DNA of 7,873 nucleotides from Bacteroidota bacterium (GTDB lineage: Bacteria > Bacteroidota > Ignavibacteria > Ignavibacteriales > Melioribacteraceae). The stretch's first letter is position 1. Every line of letters begins with the position of its first letter. This document shows, in pieces, positions 5,910 to 7,873 of this stretch. Below the pieces are notes generated by a model. That model was not told the DNA's origin. It did no database searches and saw only the letters and a list, made by a program, of their open reading frames with translations. A program made the translations under genes and the position numbers. The DNA is taken from contig JAKAHQ010000066.1 in the NCBI GenBank assembly GCA_021814855.1, positions 1 to 7,873 on the forward strand, given 5' to 3'.

Positions 5910-7649
5910 ATGAAATGGTTTTATAATTTGAAGATCAGTGTAAAACTGCTGGCCGGATATACATTGGTTGCAGCCGTTGCCGCCATTGTTGGCTGGATTG
6001 GAATTACCGAAATGCAAAATATTGCAAGGGATGGAGCCAAACTTTATTCCGAAGCAACCGTTCCTCTCAGTCAATTGCAAAAACTTTCTATGGCGTTTCA
6101 AGAGAAGCGAATTAATTTGAGAGACGCTCTTAATTCGAACAACAAACAGGAAGTCGAAACATACGCCCGCACTTTGGATGAACTCGACAAGCAGATCGAG
6201 GCAACTTTAAAAGAATACGAGAAAACAATTAGCGACGAAGAAGAAACGAAGTTAGCAGAAAGATTCAAAGAGGTTGACAAGCTGTATGAAGCCGATATAC
6301 AAAAAATGCTTCAGCTTGATGCCGAAGGTAAACAAGCCGAAGCTAATAAAATTATGAAAGGGGAAGGGCTGCTGCATGTTAAAGCCGAAGGGGATTCTCT
6401 CGATAAACTTGTTGCTTATAATGTAAAATCTGCAAAAGAAATTTCCGATGACAATGCGCTGGCGGCAGATAAAGCAACGACCACTATGCTTTTTATTATT
6501 CTCTTTGCCGTAGTCTTATCGTTCATACTCGGAATGTTTATTTCAAGAATTATAAGCAAGCCGCTGCAGAAAGGGGTCGATTTTGCTGTTATGGTTTCAA
6601 CGGGCGATTTATCTCAAAAGTTAAACATCGAACAGAAAGATGAAGTTGGCTCTCTTGCCAAAGCTTTAAATGAGATGGTGGAAAAATTGAAAGGCGTTGT
6701 TGAGAGCGTTAAATCGGCATCGGATAATGTAGCTTCGGGTTCGCAGCAATTAAGTTCGGGTTCCCAGGAAATGTCTCAAGGCGCTACTGAACAAGCCGCC
6801 GCCGCCGAGGAAGCTTCTTCTTCAATGGAAGAAATGACTTCCAACATTAAACAGAATGCAGATAATGCGCAGCAGACTGAAAAGATAGCGTTGAAATCTT
6901 CCGAAGATGCCAAGGAAGGAGGTAAAGCCGTATTAGAAACCGCAGCGGCTATGAAAGAGATTGCCGCAAAAATTTCGATTATAGAAGAGATAGCACGACA
7001 AACAAACTTACTTGCGCTAAATGCCGCCATTGAAGCTGCAAGAGCCGGTGAACATGGAAAAGGTTTTGCAGTAGTGGCCTCGGAAGTTAGAAAGCTTGCG
7101 GAACGGAGCCAGACCGCCGCCGCCGAAATAAATAAACTTTCCGCTTCAAGTATTCAAGTGGCGGAAAAAGCAGGCGAGATGCTGAATAAATTAGTCCCGG
7201 ATATTCAAAGAACCGCGGAACTGGTTCAGGAAATATCTGCGGCGAGCAACGAGCAAAACAGCGGTTCGGAACAAATCAATACAGCTATTCAACAATTGAA
7301 CCAGGTAATTCAACAGAACGCTTCGGCATCGGAAGAAATGTCTTCGACAGCGGAAGAATTATCAAGTCAAGCCGAACAATTGCAGGAAGCAATTTCTTTC
7401 TTCAAACTCGAAAATAGTTCAAACCGTAGTTCGGTTAAGCAATATTCGAATTCTAAAACAAGGAATTCAATTCTGCATGAATCGCATAAACCCGTGATAG
7501 CTCATGCGGCTTTGGGAAAGAAACAGTCGAGCGCAGCGCAAAATATCGAGCGGCTTAAATCATTTAAAGCTCCGAGTAACGGAAACGGCGTTGTAATCGA
7601 TTTGGGACACGACGGCGACAAACTTGATCATGAGTTCGAAAAATTCTAA
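5910..7649 (+). CDS. Methyl-accepting chemotaxis protein with 4HB sensor and one HAMP (MCP-2)
   Basis: Membrane chemoreceptor of 579 residues, paralogous to MCP-1. TM1 is about 12-32, the periplasmic four-helix-bundle sensor about 33-188, TM2 about 190-213 and a single HAMP about 211-262 (STGDL, KDEVGSL). The signalling hairpin spans about 265-500, with the same tip motif beginning [12 protein letters not shown] (360-371). It aligns with MCP-1 without gaps through the sensor, sharing blocks such as [11 protein letters not shown] (48-58) and [10 protein letters not shown] (117-126) at identical positions. It then lacks MCP-1's extra 39 residues after HAMP. Predicted methylation positions are all Glu: E294, E301, E308 and E476. 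Hinge glycines are intact (G337-G338 and G422). A variable linker (about 502-559) leads to the tail [11 protein letters not shown]; the last five residues fit the aromatic-x-x-aromatic pattern of CheR-tether pentapeptides. Like MCP-1, it appears to be a 34H-class receptor. Its ligand is unknown. Confidence 0.96.
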   Translation: MKWFYNLKISVKLLAGYTLVAAVAAIVGWIGITEMQNIARDGAKLYSEATVPLSQLQKLSMAFQEKRINLRDALNSNNKQEVETYARTLDELDKQIEATLKEYEKTISDEEETKLAERFKEVDKLYEADIQKMLQLDAEGKQAEANKIMKGEGLLHVKAEGDSLDKLVAYNVKSAKEISDDNALAADKATTTMLFIILFAVVLSFILGMFISRIISKPLQKGVDFAVMVSTGDLSQKLNIEQKDEVGSLAKALNEMVEKLKGVVESVKSASDNVASGSQQLSSGSQEMSQGATEQAAAAEEASSSMEEMTSNIKQNADNAQQTEKIALKSSEDAKEGGKAVLETAAAMKEIAAKISIIEEIARQTNLLALNAAIEAARAGEHGKGFAVVASEVRKLAERSQTAAAEINKLSASSIQVAEKAGEMLNKLVPDIQRTAELVQEISAASNEQNSGSEQINTAIQQLNQVIQQNASASEEMSSTAEELSSQAEQLQEAISFFKLENSSNRSSVKQYSNSKTRNSILHESHKPVIAHAALGKKQSSAAQNIERLKSFKAPSNGNGVVIDLGHDGDKLDHEFEKF

Positions 7650-7660
7650 TTCAATTTTTC

Positions 7661-7698
7661 CCGTACATACTTTATATAAAAGTGTAAAGTATGTACGG
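7661..7698 (+). repeat. Long inverted repeat / RNA hairpin between mcp-2 and cheR
   Basis: Two perfect 14-bp arms, CCGTACATACTTTA (7661-7674) and its reverse complement (7685-7698), surround TATAAAAGTG. In RNA from the + strand the stem can extend by U-G, A-U and U-G pairs to 17 bp closed by an AAAA loop (7678-7681). On the minus-strand transcript these wobble positions would be A-C mismatches, which favours a role in + strand RNA. No T run follows the right arm (CCTAATAAAAAC), so it is not a standard intrinsic terminator. It could be a leaky terminator, an RNA-processing or stabilising hairpin, or a DNA palindrome bound by a protein. Confidence 0.75.
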
Positions 7699-7733
7699 CC
7701 TAATAAAAACTAATATGCGATTGGAAATTTAGC

Positions 7734-7873
7734 ATGACTTTGAACGCGAATCCGGAAACACTTTCAAATACCGAATTTGAAAAACTTAGCAAATTCATTC
7801 ACGAGCAGAGCGGAATCAAAATATCGCCGGTCAAAAAAAATATGGTTGAAGCACGGTTAAGAAAAAGATTGAA
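7734..7873 (+). CDS. cheR: CheR-type receptor methyltransferase, N-terminal fragment (3' end outside the window)
   Basis: Forty-six complete codons and two bases run to the window end without a stop. The protein begins MTLNANPETLSNTEFEKLSK and continues FIHEQSGIKISPVKKNMVEA, then RLRKRL. This is the small N-terminal helical domain of CheR (F-x2-hydrophobic, SGI, K-x2-MV-x-x-RL-x-x-RL), which sits over the active site and contacts receptor methylation helices. The S-adenosylmethionine-binding domain and the beta-subdomain that recognises receptor C-terminal pentapeptides lie beyond the edge. CheR uses SAM to methylate receptor glutamates for adaptation. GGAAA at 7723-7727, six bases before the ATG, is a weak to moderate ribosome binding site. 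Position directly after two receptors supports the call. The hairpin upstream may set cheR expression relative to the receptors. Confidence 0.9.
   Translation, partial: MTLNANPETLSNTEFEKLSKFIHEQSGIKISPVKKNMVEARLRKRL

Noticed and set aside
7661..7733. A classical intrinsic terminator ending the operon after MCP-2
   Set aside because: The right arm is followed by CCTAATAAAAAC without a T run, and cheR, the expected next gene, continues on the same strand 36 bases later.

Overview
The window is one chemotaxis (Che) signalling operon read entirely on the + strand, cut at both ends. The order is: 3' end of an unidentified, possibly receptor-like protein; a STAS-domain protein; CheY; CheA; a 78-residue unknown; a membrane chemoreceptor (MCP-1); CheW; a second, paralogous chemoreceptor (MCP-2); and the first 46 codons of CheR. 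Genes overlap by 4-8 bp or are 11-38 bp apart, so one polycistronic transcript is likely. The one larger gap (84 bp, before cheR) holds a long RNA hairpin. No gene-free stretch exceeds 300 bases. I see no tRNA, rRNA, CRISPR array, insertion sequence or clear promoter; the promoter presumably lies upstream of the window.

Organism: base composition is moderate to low GC (judged by eye), and several genes have clear Shine-Dalgarno sites (AGAGGAGG, AAAGGAG), which argues against typical Bacteroidetes. The layout (receptor-like gene, STAS, CheY, CheA, receptors, CheW, CheR) resembles accessory chemosensory clusters of Proteobacteria, and of lineages such as Ignavibacteria or Deltaproteobacteria. 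The lineage is a weak inference.

How the parts work together: the two MCPs share a periplasmic four-helix-bundle sensor and would control CheA autophosphorylation through CheW. CheA would phosphorylate CheY at D53. CheR would methylate receptor glutamates, with CheD and CheB probably just past the right edge. Alignment from memory to E. coli Tsr places both receptors one heptad shorter in each helix, consistent with the 34H class. It also identifies four likely methylation positions in each.

The most interesting points are differences between the paralogous receptors. MCP-1 has a second HAMP unit, Gln at two of the four predicted methylation positions (MCP-2 has Glu at all four), and a Trp replacing the hinge glycine equivalent to Tsr G439. 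Both end in a conserved acidic tail with a CheR-tether-like pentapeptide after a variable linker. Other points are a STAS protein without the usual phospho-serine, an unidentified small gene between cheA and mcp, and the hairpin before cheR. The operon type is known; nothing here proves a wholly new system.
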